DNA of 64,000 bases, from NCBI GenBank assembly GCA_021399435.1, contig JAJTUP010000006.1:186001-250000 (forward strand), written 5' to 3'. The position numbers and the translations under genes are program-made. Each line of letters starts with the position of its first letter. Position 1 is the first letter of the stretch. Positions 21,788 through 32,116 of this stretch are shown piece after piece. A model generated the notes under the pieces. It saw only the letters and a list, made by a program, of their open reading frames with translations. It made no database searches and was not told the DNA's origin. The stretch is from Diaporthe sp. PMI_573. Lineage: Eukaryota; Ascomycota; Sordariomycetes; Diaporthales; Diaporthaceae.

Positions 21788-23113
21788 CGGGTCGATGTGG
21801 ATTGTGAGGCTATGAACCGTTTGGAGTGGTTCAGACCTGGTGATGATGGAAATGCGGTGGGAGGGGTGATCAGAGGGGTAGATTGAATAAGTGGGATTGA
21901 TGCAGGATCAAAATCAACGGCGCCGTTGAGAGAACAGCGCGCTTGAAGATGTTGACTTGCAGGTTGCTCAATCGTAGATGTGAAATTATTTGGGCTCTCA
22001 CCGTAGACACGACCTCGTTTGTGGTAGTGTTTGGGAGATGGGTGAGAAGGGAGGGGTTGCGTCACGAAAGCAACGCGTCGATGAGATTGACGTGATCCCA
22101 GAATTGATGAGACTCACGAACGAGCAGTGCTGAAGTTGTGCAGAGCGCTCCGTAAGTCTTGAGCGAAGGTTGTGTGTTGCAAAGCTTGCTGTGCGATTGT
22201 TGACGTTGAGGCGGGTGAGGTTGAAAGCTGGTGTTGCGTTGATTGACGCTACGAAGATGCACAGCAACCTTTGCCTAAATGCCTGCCTGTCGGGATTGTG
22301 CAGATTCACTCTCAATGGAGTTGATTTGGTGACGCAAAAGCGAGTCCGACTTTTGTGAAGGTAGTGTTGACGTTGAGGTTTCTTCAAGTAGGAAGAGAGC
22401 TTGGTGTGTCAAACCCCAGCGAGAGGTGAATGTTGATGCCCGGCCTGGTAACCTTTTCCCCAGGAACCTCGATTACGTCGAACCACTGAAATCTCTCGCA
22501 GCTGTAGGAAAGTCGCTGAAAAAAAGAGCTTCGACTTTTCAAAACAATTTCTGGCAACTTTGGCGAATAAACCGCAATTTAAATACCACCACTCCAACCG
22601 TAGTCCACTAGCCTCTGGTAGAGACACGCCATTCACAGCGATTCAAGCCGGAGACACAATGGAAGACACCATTCAATGGAGGGGCCACAATAGGAAACGG
22701 ATTTTAGTACTCACATTCTCCAAGTCGAAATCTCTCTTCCGGCCCCGTCCAGACATGGTGGCCGCAGCACCCGATCTCTCTTCACTACCCCGAGCCGAGC
22801 TGAAATCGGAACCATTCTTCAGACCTGCCTTCTTCGCCGGGCCAGACTTCTTCTGCATGCTCGCTCGAGCCTGCTGGTTGAGCTGAGCCGCAAGCTCGCG
22901 GTTCTCATCGTTCAGTTTGCGGATTCGGTCCTGAGGGACCCAGTCATCCCATGTGGCCTTCCAGCCCTTGTAGTGAATCTTGTACCGGAAGCCGCCCTCC
23001 TCAGTGGAATCAATCTCAATGATCTTGGCCTCATACAGCATGTCATGATGGAAGCACAAGACCTTCTCGTCCTTGGCGTAAGGGGCCGCTGCTGGCTTGG
23101 AGGGAGGCGCCAT
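18977..23113 (-). CDS. eaf3: Chromatin modification protein Eaf3 (chromodomain + MRG)
   Basis: Model: complement of join(18977..19149, 19213..19316, 19383..19654, 22715..23113), 315 residues, the normal Eaf3 size. The N-terminal exon encodes the chromo-barrel domain (KVLCFHHDMLYEAKI, YKGWKATWDDWV; residues about 10-75), which reads methylated H3K36. The exon ends GRGRKRDFDLEN at a GTGAGT donor in phase 0; an acceptor at 19655 continues in phase 0 with EESFHARPSIKL. Together these give the MRG domain (GILVDDWEHV, FDRALGRILLYR, GEHLCRLL, LPELLAQTNMDQQSV). Eaf3 is shared by the NuA4 acetyltransferase and the Rpd3S deacetylase. The striking feature is the 3,060-bp intron, which holds a separate same-strand ORF that reads in frame into the MRG exon. 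The start lies 464 bp from divergent cnl2. Confidence 0.88.
21788..22714 (-). promoter_or_regulatory. eaf3 intron segment upstream of the internal ORF
   Basis: This 927-bp part of the large eaf3 intron lies between the chromodomain exon donor and the internal ATG. On the minus strand the frame upstream of 21787 stays open for some distance without an ATG, and there are splice-like CACCAG and CAG sites. It could be an internal promoter and leader for the Zn2Cys6 ORF or contain an additional small exon. No known domain is encoded. Confidence 0.4.
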
Positions 23114-23577
23114 GTCGGTGACAGTGTGCCAGCTGGCAGTAAACGGGGAGCTATGGAGGGTGAATGAGGCTAAACGAGTATCAAAGCACGGCGTATCTCC
23201 GGCGAAGTCTGTTTCGATCGAGAATATCAGGTTGGGGTGGGTGAGGAAGCAGAAATTAGACGTCGAGGACCAAAGTGAGAAAGAAGCCCGTTACAGGAGT
23301 GAGTGTCACGGGACCAGGCGAGTCGAGAAGCGCGTCTCGAGGCAGGCGCGCTACTATTGATTGCCGGCCCCCCAATCATTCAATCAGGTCAAATCATTCC
23401 TCCCGCGACACAACAGAGGCAGTCAATCACTGTATATCTGTCCGGAGTTTTCATGGCAGTACAAAATTTCACCTATAGTGTAAACCTCAGATCATTCATG
23501 TCAAACCCAACCAAGCCAAGCCAATTCAAGACAAGACAAAGTAACCAGTGCCTCGGCCACCAGGCATACGACCAAAT
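23114..23577. promoter_or_regulatory. Divergent promoter of eaf3 and cnl2
   Basis: 464 bp separate the two start codons. Both genes act on chromosomes (histone reading; inner kinetochore), so shared control is plausible but unproven. No conspicuous TATA box or repeat is seen. Confidence 0.55.
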
Positions 23578-24205
23578 ATGGCACCCACCGAGTCAACAAT
23601 CCTTGAAAACTACCTGCTGCTTCCGGCACAGCTGCCGGCCATCATCTCCTTGAAGGAATTCACAGAGCTCTTTCCTCGTGCGCAGCAGTCCTCACCACAG
23701 GTCAAGAGGCTCTACAGAGACCTTCAGACCCAGAGAAACACGCTCATCGACGCTGTGGCATCCAACATTGAGACTGAGGCAAGACGGGCCAAGGCGTTAC
23801 GTCGGGAGGTACTGAGGGCAAAGCGAGAGACTGAGGACCATGAGATGGACGACGAGATTGAAATCGAGAGAGCTGTAGGATAATCCCTTCCCCCTGGCTC
23901 GGCCAGGCCCCCTTCATGCAGTACGATTTCTAACAGCGCCACAGCTCTACGGTGCAGCCTCAGGAGCTCCAGTCTCAAAACATGACATCAACTCCATCAT
24001 CCCAGAGCTTGCTAGCTCTGCAGAGGAGCTTGATGCCTCAATACAAGCACTGGAGAAGGAAGAGGCCGAGCTATTGCAGTCTATCAAGCAGACCGTCGGA
24101 AGCATGAGCGACCTGCGCTACGGTCGATTATCCAACGGACAGCTCACAGAGCAGGTTCTGGAGGGCCTGCAAAATGTTCAAGAGACATGTCAGGCAAGAC
24201 ATTAA
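23578..24205 (+). CDS. cnl2: Inner kinetochore protein Cnl2/NKP2 family
   Basis: Model: join(23578..23874, 23945..24205), 185 residues. The N-terminus (ILENYLLLPAQLPAIISL, then FTELFPRAQQSSPQVKRLYRDL) carries the conserved signature of the Cnl2/NKP2 family; the rest is coiled coil (EARRAKALRREVLRAKRE, EELDASIQALEKEEAELL), as expected for a small CCAN (Ctf19/Sim4 complex) subunit. The first intron uses a weak GTAGGA donor; the CTAAC branch sits close to the CAG acceptor, and both phases fit. A nearby upstream in-frame start (23548) is GTG-like, so the ATG at 23578 is preferred. It neighbours a second CCAN gene (CENP-Q/Fta7) 1.8 kb away. Confidence 0.88.
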
Positions 24206-24378
24206 ATAGGTGCCCAGTAGGCCTACCTCGATCAGGCAAAGAAGCCCCTATGATGAGTGTACAAAACCAATTCCCCAGCCCAACCATGACAAAACAAAAC
24301 CACAAAGACCTCCCAGGAAGTTTAGACATCACACGTATCACCTCGTATAACATCTCGTCATGCGCAAAAGTTGGGTAT

Positions 24379-25283
24379 TTACCGCGCGGGGGCAGCACCG
24401 CCGGCAGCACCACCGGCACCGGGTGGTGGAGCCATGCGTCGAGACCTGGAATGAGGTTAGCTACCTCGTATGTTGCATCTGAATTACTTCGGCATGACTT
24501 ACATGAACGTCCGGCTGACGAAGGAGACAACCAGCATCATGGCCCAGCTTGGAACAACGCTGAGTCCCCAGAGGGCGTACGCGAGAGGCACGGCAAGGCC
24601 GTACTGGGCGAGCTCGCCGTTGAAAGGATGGAAGTACCCGTCCTTCTTGTGGAACTGGCTCTTGTCCTCACGGGTCTTGTACAGGCCCATGAAGGTGTCG
24701 CTGTCGGTCGTGGACACGTTCATGCGCTTGATGTAGATGTCGATGGGCGCGGGAGGCGGGAGCATCTCGAACAGCCACACGCTGCCCGCGCCGGCGGACC
24801 AGGCATTGCAAAGGATGGGCTGGTCGTCGCAGTTGACAAGTCCGACGTGAGGGGCGTCAGGCAGGACGGCAAGCTTGGCGGCTGTCTGGTTAAAGGCTTC
24901 CTCGACCTTCAAGCAGTGGCCTGTCGCATGGTTAGCGCAGATGTCGAACCAGATCCATCTGGACCCCCAAGAGGGAACCTACCAAAGCAAGTCTTGTTCC
25001 CACCCGTGATCAGAACCCACCACTCCTCGGGCTTGGTGGACTCGGGCTTGACGGGCGCATAGAGGGTATCCTTCCAGTTGTCCAGCGTCAAGACGTTCAG
25101 CCTCATCTCGCCGAGCTTGGCCTCGGCAGCTCCAACGGGGTCATGCTTGCTGGGGTTTGGCACGTAGGAGCCGAACTGCCCGAGGAAGTTTTGGAATTGC
25201 GCCTTGTACTGCTCGAACTGCTCACCCTGAGCTGAGGCCAACAGCGGCAGGGCCAATAGTGCCGAGGATGTTGAGAAACGCAT
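24379..25283 (-). CDS. ER-type membrane protein with a thioredoxin-like lumenal domain
   Basis: Model: complement of join(24379..24445, 24503..24920, 24983..25283), 261 residues; all phases close. A signal peptide (MRFSTSSALLALPLLASAQG) opens the protein. Residues about 75-160 (EWWVLITGGNKTCFGHCLKV, then GLVNCDDQPILCNAW) have the order of beta-alpha elements and paired cysteines seen in thioredoxin-fold lumenal proteins, though no classical CxxC is present (CFGHC is CxxxC). A hydrophobic segment near residues 214-237 (PLAYALWGLSVVPSWAMMLVV) is a likely membrane anchor, followed by a short Gly/Ala/Pro tail. A role in ER redox or protein quality is inference; I do not recognise a characterised orthologue. 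It is transcribed divergently from the CENP-Q gene. Confidence 0.75.
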
Positions 25284-25960
25284 TGTCACACAGCGGCAAG
25301 AACCAAGAAGAGGTGGAATAAGTGAGTATAATACGTAGCTGTTAGAAAACGAGGCAGCTCAATGACAGTGGTCTGCACAAGTGGGAAAAGGTTGAAAAGA
25401 ACAGATGGAGCGTCGGACGCCGGACGCTGCAGAATCCTCGGGCAGGGTGGACTATCAGGGTCCTTGGAGAGCTCCGGGCTGCTAGCAGGCACCGAATCCT
25501 GGGGTCTAGGATTGGAGAAGGCAAGCCGAACCAACAGCGGTCGGGGAGGGGAACGATAAGATAAGCGAAGGCCTGCAGAGCAGTGGAGGTCAGCAGTGGC
25601 TTGCAAGTGAGGCAGTGGAGCAAGTGTGAAGTTTCCAAGAAATGAGTGTGAGTAGATGCGCTGGTCGAAATGGAAGACTTCAAGATGCGAAAAATGCCAG
25701 ACCTCGCTATTAATACCTTGTCCAGGCCTTCGCCAATTTGTGTTTGTTGTCGAGCTTGGAGCTTGAAAGTTCACCAGTAACAAGTGGTGACCGTATCCTT
25801 GTCATCGTGTGTTGACCAGGAAGCAGGATCTCTGACTTACCCCAAACGGTCTAGGCACTTTGATGCTATCCCACCTGGGCTCTTAATCTATCCTACCATG
25901 ATGTTGCCGACCCATACCAGCTAATAATTCCCATTGCTCTTACATCACTGCACATTCACA
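25284..25960. promoter_or_regulatory. Divergent promoter of the thioredoxin-like gene and the CENP-Q gene
   Basis: 677 bp without coding exons. The minus-strand side is CT-rich, consistent with the leader of the thioredoxin-like gene. Nothing else stands out. Confidence 0.5.
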
Positions 25961-27991
25961 ATGGTAAGTCCATGGACAATCAGCTAAACTTGTCTTTGTC
26001 TAACAATATAGCCTCCAAAAGTGTCTGATCAGAAGCGGAAACGCGGCAGGCCGCCAGGCGCGTCTAAATCGAAAGCCGACGCGTCGAACCACGAAGCGCC
26101 AGATCGCGATGCTGAACCTGACCCCGAAGAGCGCGCGCGACCGAAGAAACGTGGTCGCAAAAACGAGGCCGAAGCCATCGAGACAGAATCTGGGCCGTCG
26201 CGGAACCGCAATGGCTCAGCGCAACCGCCGAGAGCGGGCCGGCCGCCCAAGGACAGCCAGCAGCCCGAAGAACAGGGAGGACGCGCGCAGGCTGGTGGAA
26301 AGGCCAGACTGAACGACAGCGCGACTTCATTAAGGGGCAAGCGCAAAGGCGCACCGCAGACCGAGCCGCGAGGAGAAGAACAACAGCCAGAGAGCTCAAA
26401 GCCTCGACGAAGTGGAAGAGTGCCGCAAGGGAGTCCAAGCGAGGCTCCTGGTAGCGATCAGCCTGTTCCCCCACAACAAGTACCAGCAGGGCGCGGATCG
26501 AGGCGCGCTGGCGGCACATCGTCTGGCGCTTCGAAAGACAAGAAGTCATTAAAAGGGAAGGAGAAAGCGACTGCGAGCCAACCCTCGCCCCAAGAAGACG
26601 AACCGTCGGCTCCAAGACGCAGAGGACGAGACCGACGAACAAGGGAAAACGATTCCAATGTCAGCCGACTAGATAACGATCAAGAAGCACAACCTACAGC
26701 AGCACCAGAAAGTAGGAAGTCTGGAACACGAGCGAACGGGGCATCACGGGAGGCGGCGAGTTCCACAGCACAACAAAACGATCCAGCTGCGAAAGTAGGG
26801 AAGAAGCGCCGCGGGCGGCCGTCGTTGAATAATGAGGATCCTGAGAGTGTATCGCCATTACAGCCGAAGCAGGGCAACAGGGCAAAGGCTCCGAGGAAAT
26901 CGTCCAAGGCGGACAAATCTACAGATGAGAGTGGCCCAATAGAAGAGCCCTCGCATCCAAAACGCCGCGGCCGGCCTAGACAATCAGACGCTGCTTCTAC
27001 AGAGCATGAGGCAGCTCAGCCACGTCCACGCGGCAGGCCACCACGTCGTTCGCGTGAGGCTGCGGACAATCAGGATCAGGAGCAAGAGCAGACCTCTACC
27101 AAAACCAGACGGAAAAAGCAGCAGCCTACCCAATTGGAACCTGTGGTCGAGGAAGAGGAAGACGAAGACGCAAGCTCAGAGGAAGACGAGCAGGAGCTCC
27201 CATTCCGATATCTCAAGGAGAGCACCAAGAACATCCCACGGTCCGTCATATCTGAGAAGTGGAACGCCCTGGACGGACCGTCTATCAGTGCAGTCGGGGC
27301 CTTCCTTGCTGACGCACAGCGACCTGTCCTGCTACGCCTCCAAAACACCAGCCGGCGACGGGAGCATGCGTCGGCCGCGCTTTCAGTCGTCTCCCGGCGA
27401 CTACACACAAAGCTTGTGAAGGGATTCCCATTCCCTGCTCCCACAGCTGGGCCTGCAAGGCGGGCCGCGTCTGGCAGCCACGAGGATGAGTTTGACTTCG
27501 AGCGCGCCATGAACGCCGTGCAGAGCCTGGAGAACACGCTCAACCCGCTTCTGCACTCGGTTAGCCTGTTGGAGAGGGAGATCAAGAAGGAGGAGGATGC
27601 TCTGGCCCGGGACTACGACAATCTTCACAACCTGGAGGTGAACGCGAGGTCTGAGGTGAAGGGCTGGCGCGAGAAGGCGAGGCGGGAGCACGTTCTCGCC
27701 TCTGGGATTAGGAGGAAGGGTGATAATGGCGATTATGGTGACGAGGGAGACCGTCTGGAGCTAGTTGCGGGACCCGAGGATGCTGCTCCCGGCGGGCTTT
27801 TCAGGGACCTGGACGATGAGGAGTTGGCCACCCTCTCGCAACAGATTGGGAGCCACATGGAGAGCATGCAGGGCAACCTGGAACAGATTGGTGGCGTCGT
27901 TCCGGCGATCAGCAAGAGCAAGGCCGCACTGCAGCAGGTGATGCTAAAGCACCTTGACGAGGAGCAGTACGATAAGGTGTTGCTTGGATAG
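25961..27991 (+). CDS. fta7: Kinetochore protein CENP-Q (Fta7/Okp1-type) with AT-hooks
   Basis: Model: join(25961..25963, 26012..27991), 660 residues. The first exon is only the ATG, followed directly by GTAAGT; the acceptor at 26011 resumes with PPKVSDQKRKRGRPPG. Residues about 1-380 are basic, disordered and contain repeated AT-hook cores (KRGRPPG, AGRPPKD, RRGRPSLN, RRGRPRQS, PRGRPPRR), then an acidic patch (EEEEDEDASSEEDEQE). The C-terminal 260 residues match CENP-Q: FRYLKESTKNIPRSVISEKW, then KLVKGFPFPAP, and long coiled coils (LNPLLHSVSLLEREIKKEEDAL). CENP-Q is a subunit of the COMA-type part of the inner kinetochore. AT-hooks would let it touch AT-rich centromeric DNA directly; that is inference. 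Without the tiny exon no ATG precedes the conserved basic start. Confidence 0.87.
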
Positions 27992-28668
27992 TCTGTGGTT
28001 TTGACAGGTCTCACGATGCCTTCCTGGCAAAATTACGAATGTATGAAATAATGTCTGACATAGGTTCGCCCCTATCTTTGAGGTACAGAGGCCAAGTAAA
28101 CAAGCCCTGCTGAGGCGGGCTAGTAAACGAAGCGTGACTTGAAGCACTGCAGTGTGGTGGCGGTCAGCATCTGGGGCAGCGTGTATGTTGATGCGTATGC
28201 GCGGCAAGCGAGTCATGCCTGGCTTCTGCGAAATTACCCGAGTACTCCGTAGCTCTTGGGTGATCCTTCTGTGTAATGAGCAGTCTAGCTATCTATGCTC
28301 ACAGCATTCGAGAAAGGCTCCACTGGGTACAGCATGCACGGTGCTGTGGAGAGATGCGTATGAGATGATGGTCTCTTGAGGTGATCCAGCCAGTGGGCCT
28401 AAAGAAAGCCATAGTTTATTTGAGTCATTGAGTATGTATGTCTCACTACGCAGGTAACACGTCCCAAGACATGCCTTGGTCGACGGATCCGTGCCACTCT
28501 GGGGAGAGTCTCGCCGGCCTCGGGTCATCCAAGCACGGGAGTGACAGGGAAGAGGCGCAAGGTGATGACAGGCCACCGGGTCTAGCAAGGCTGGGCAGCA
28601 GGATGTCGAGTGCCCCGAGCCCAGAAGGGCTTTACGGACGGATTGCGAAGGGATTCGGCCGGGACCCT

Positions 28669-28715
28669 GGGAGGCCAAGGAGGCCAGGGAGGCCAGGGAG
28701 GCCAGGGAGGCCAAG
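28669..28715. repeat. 9-bp minisatellite
   Basis: About five head-to-tail copies of AGGCCAGGG with minor changes (GGAGGCCAAGG at the ends). It lies in non-coding DNA between the CENP-Q and metE genes. Confidence 0.8.
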
Positions 28716-29511
28716 AGACGGAGTGGGATGTGGTGCAGCTTCTATCCCAGGAAGAGTTGTACTACTGGAGCGGCTTCTGCATGCCCTACTGCAGTGATGT
28801 AGCAGTTGTACCGTGCCAATTGCGCCATATTAGGACATCACTCTACAATGCAAATGTATGATGAGACCATTGCCTCGTTGTCGTCCTAGCACGGAGGGGA
28901 TACAGTGCCTTAACCTCGAACCTCGAGGCATATGGTCAATCAATGAAGCGGTGACAGGACAGTCAGACAGTCCGCGACTCGTAGACAGGATGAGACAGAA
29001 GACAGACATCAAATGCAGACAAAGCGAAAAGGTAGTCAGTCAGACCCCTGCTGGAAAAGCTTTCAACGGGACCCTTTCTCCTCCTCCACAGTGCAACACA
29101 ACTGCTTTCAACTCAACTCTAAAGTGGTGGTGGGTCCGTGGGGAGCTACCCCTCCCTCCTTCAGCCTTCAGCCCCTCCCCTCCAGGCTAGAAGCGTTCCC
29201 TCGTTGCTATCGCCTTGTCTCGTCAGCGGTTTCGGCTCCCGATTGCCAGCCTAGCAACCATCACGTTTTTTCTTTCGTCTCCCTCCTTCCGAGCTCTGTC
29301 CTTCTGCATGACCCACACACCGCTCGCCCGCCCGCCTTGAACCGTAATTCATAAGTGGCTTTTCTCCCTTCCTCCCCTCTTCCTGCTCTCTTACTTCTTC
29401 TTTTATCCCCCTCCTCCTCCTACCTCTCACAATTCTTCTCCCCCTTCCTAAGCTTCATCTATCTCTGCGGGTGTGGAGAGCGACGACCAGTACACCTAGA
29501 AATACACTCAT

Positions 29512-29623
29512 GTATGCAGCCCAGCTACCCCTCCCCCGCTTCAACATGTTGAGGGTTTTCCCAACGGAAAATTGCAACCTCCTCGAGGCATGAGCAACAC
29601 CTGCTGACACAATCCCTTCACAG
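29512..29623 (+). other. Possible 5' UTR intron of metE
   Basis: A GTATGC donor at 29512 and a CAG acceptor ending at 29623, with a CTGAC branch-like site shortly before it, bracket 112 bp between the CT-rich leader and the start codon. Supported by splice-like signals only. Confidence 0.35.
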
Positions 29624-29678
29624 AAATCTCCGGAAGTGGTCAATTGTTCGTGTCGGTTACTCGACCACATCAGCCATC

Positions 29679-32116
29679 ATGGTTCAATCCGCCATTCTCG
29701 GTTTCCCCCGCATGGGAGTTAACCGTGACCTGAAGAAGGCTACTGAGGCTTGTGAGTGCCAACGGAACGGCCGGCTAGGCGTCACCTTTCCAATTGTGCA
29801 CTGGGGCTGACAGTAGAAACAGACTGGGGCGGCAAGATCTCTCAGGATGATCTCCTCGCCGAGGCCAAGAGGCTCAGGCTCGCTCACTGGAAGATCCAGA
29901 AGGATGCTGGTGTTGATGTCATCCCCTCCAACGATTTTGCCCTGTACGACCAGGTCCTCAGCCACATCCAGGACTTCGGCGTAAGTTCCCCGCTCCAATG
30001 ACCCTCCCTGAAGTTGGTACCTGATGCTGACAACATACCCTTACAGGCTGTTCCCGAGCGATATGCCGGCTCCAAGCTGAACCGCGTCGATGAATACTTC
30101 GCCATGGGTCGTGGCCACCAGAAGGATGGTGTCGACGTCCCCTCCCTGGAGATGGTCAAGTGGTTTGACTCCAACTACCACTACGTCAAGCCTACCCTTC
30201 AGGACAACCAGACCTTCAAGCTCGCTTCTGAGCCCAAGGCTGTTCTCGAGTACAAGGAGGCCAAGGAGGCTGGCATCGAGACCCGCCCCGTCCTCGTTGG
30301 ACCCGTCTCTTTCCTGCACCTCGGCAAGGCCGACCGTGGCCAGTCTGTTGACCCCATCGACCTCCTTGACAAGCTTGTTCCCGTCTACGAGGAGCTCCTC
30401 ACCCAGCTGAAGCAGGCTGGTGCCTCCACTGTCCAGATCGACGAGCCCATCCTCGTCCTGGACCTGCCCTCCAAGGCCAAGGCCGCCTTCAAGCCCACAT
30501 ACGAGAAGCTCGCCAGCCTCGGCGACAAGATCCCCAAGCTTGTCTTCACCACCTACTTCGGTGACATTGTCCACAACCTTGAGGCTGTGCCCAAGGATGT
30601 CTACGCCGTCCACGTTGACCTTGTCCGCAACCCTGAGCAACTCGACACCGTCGTTGGTGCTCTTGGCTCCAAGACCATCCTGTCTGCCGGTGTGGTCGAC
30701 GGCCGCAACATCTGGAAGACCAACTTCAAGCGGGCCATCGAGACCGTCGAGGCCGCTACCCAGAAGCTCGGTGCTGAGCGTGTCATTGTCGCCACTTCTT
30801 CTTCCCTCCTCCACACTCCCCACACTCTTGCCAGCGAGAAGAAGCTCGACCCTGAGATCGCCGACTGGTTCTCCTTCGCTTCCGAGAAGGCTGTCGAGGT
30901 TGCCGTCATTGCCAAGGCCGTCACGGAGGGCCCTGCTGCCGTGCGTGAGCAGCTCGAGGCCAACGCCAAGTCTATCCAGGCCCGCGCCTCCTCCAGCCGC
31001 ACCAACGACCCCAAGGTCAAGGATCGCCAGTCCAAGATCACCAAAGCTGACTACAACCGCAAGTCTGAGTTCCCCCAGAGAATCTCTCAGCAGCAGAAGA
31101 AGCTGAACCTTCCTCTGTTCCCCACCACCACCATCGGCTCCTTCCCTCAGACCAAGGAGATCCGTGCCTCGCGCCAGAAGCTCACCAAGGGTGAGATCAC
31201 CGCTGCCGACTACGACAAGTTCATCGAGAAGGAGATCGAGGACAACGTCAAGATCCAGGAGGAGCTTGGTCTTGATGTCTTCGTTCACGGTGAGCCTGAG
31301 CGTAACGACATGGTGCAGTTCTTCGGTGAGCGTCTGGACGGCTATGCCTTCACCACCCACGCCTGGGTTCAGAGCTACGGTTCCCGTTGCGTCCGCCCCC
31401 CGATCATCGTCGGTGACATCTCCCGTCCCGCACCCATGACCGTCAAGGAGTCCAAGTACGCCGTGTCCGTCTCCAAGAAGCCCATGAAGGGCATGTTGAC
31501 TGGCCCCGTTACCTGCCTCCGGTGGTCTTTCCCCCGTGACGATGTTCACCAGTCCGTCCAGGCCGAGCAGCTCGCCCTGGCTCTCCGTGATGAGGTCGTT
31601 GACCTCGAGAAGGCTGGCATCGACGTCATCCAGGTCGACGAGCCCGCCCTGCGTGAGGGTCTGCCCCTGCGCTCCGGCAAGGAGCGTGAGGCCTACCTCG
31701 ACTGGGCCGTCAAGGCTTTCCGCCTGTCCACCACTGGTGTCGAGGACGCCACCCAGATCCACTCTCACTTCTGTTACTCTGAGTTCCAGGACTTCTTCCA
31801 TGCCATTGCGGCTCTGGATGCCGATGTCCTGTCCATTGAGAACAGCAAGTCTGACGCCAAGCTGCTCAAGGTCTTCGTCGACTCTGCCTACCCTCGCCAC
31901 ATCGGCCCTGGTGTCTACGACATCCACTCCCCTCGTGTCCCCAGCGAGCAGGAGATCAAGGACCGCATCGAGGAGATGCTCCAGTTCCTCAAGCCCGAGC
32001 AGCTTTGGATCGACCCTGACTGCGGTCTGAAGACCCGTCAGTGGAAGGAGACCAAGGAGGCCCTGGCCAACATGGTCAGCGCCGCCAAGTTCTTCCGCGC
32101 CAAGTACGCGAAATAA
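29679..32116 (+). CDS. metE: Cobalamin-independent methionine synthase
   Basis: Model: join(29679..29751, 29823..29980, 30047..32116), 766 residues, the normal fungal Met6/MetE length. The first junction rebuilds EAYWGGKIS and the second DFG/AVPERYAG. The enzyme transfers the methyl group of 5-methyltetrahydrofolate (polyglutamate) to homocysteine, giving methionine in the cytosol. The C-terminal barrel carries the zinc and homocysteine site: IHSHFCYSEF (His about 651, Cys about 653), a Glu in LSIENSKSD (about 675) and the Cys of DPDCGLKTR (about 736). FPTTTIGSFPQT marks the start of the second barrel, from about residue 440. Codon bias is extreme (C-ending), indicating very high expression; as a side effect a 693-codon frame without stops appears on the opposite strand. 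In other fungi the symbol is met6 or met-8. Confidence 0.97.

Larger units (their letters stand above)
27992..29678. other. Intergenic region upstream of metE, with a minisatellite and CT-rich leader
   Basis: No gene is supported in this 1.7 kb. It includes the CENP-Q 3' UTR, a short GGCC-rich minisatellite (28669-28715, listed separately) and a strongly CT-rich tract at about 29355-29450, typical of the transcription start area of a highly expressed fungal gene (metE). Confidence 0.55.
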
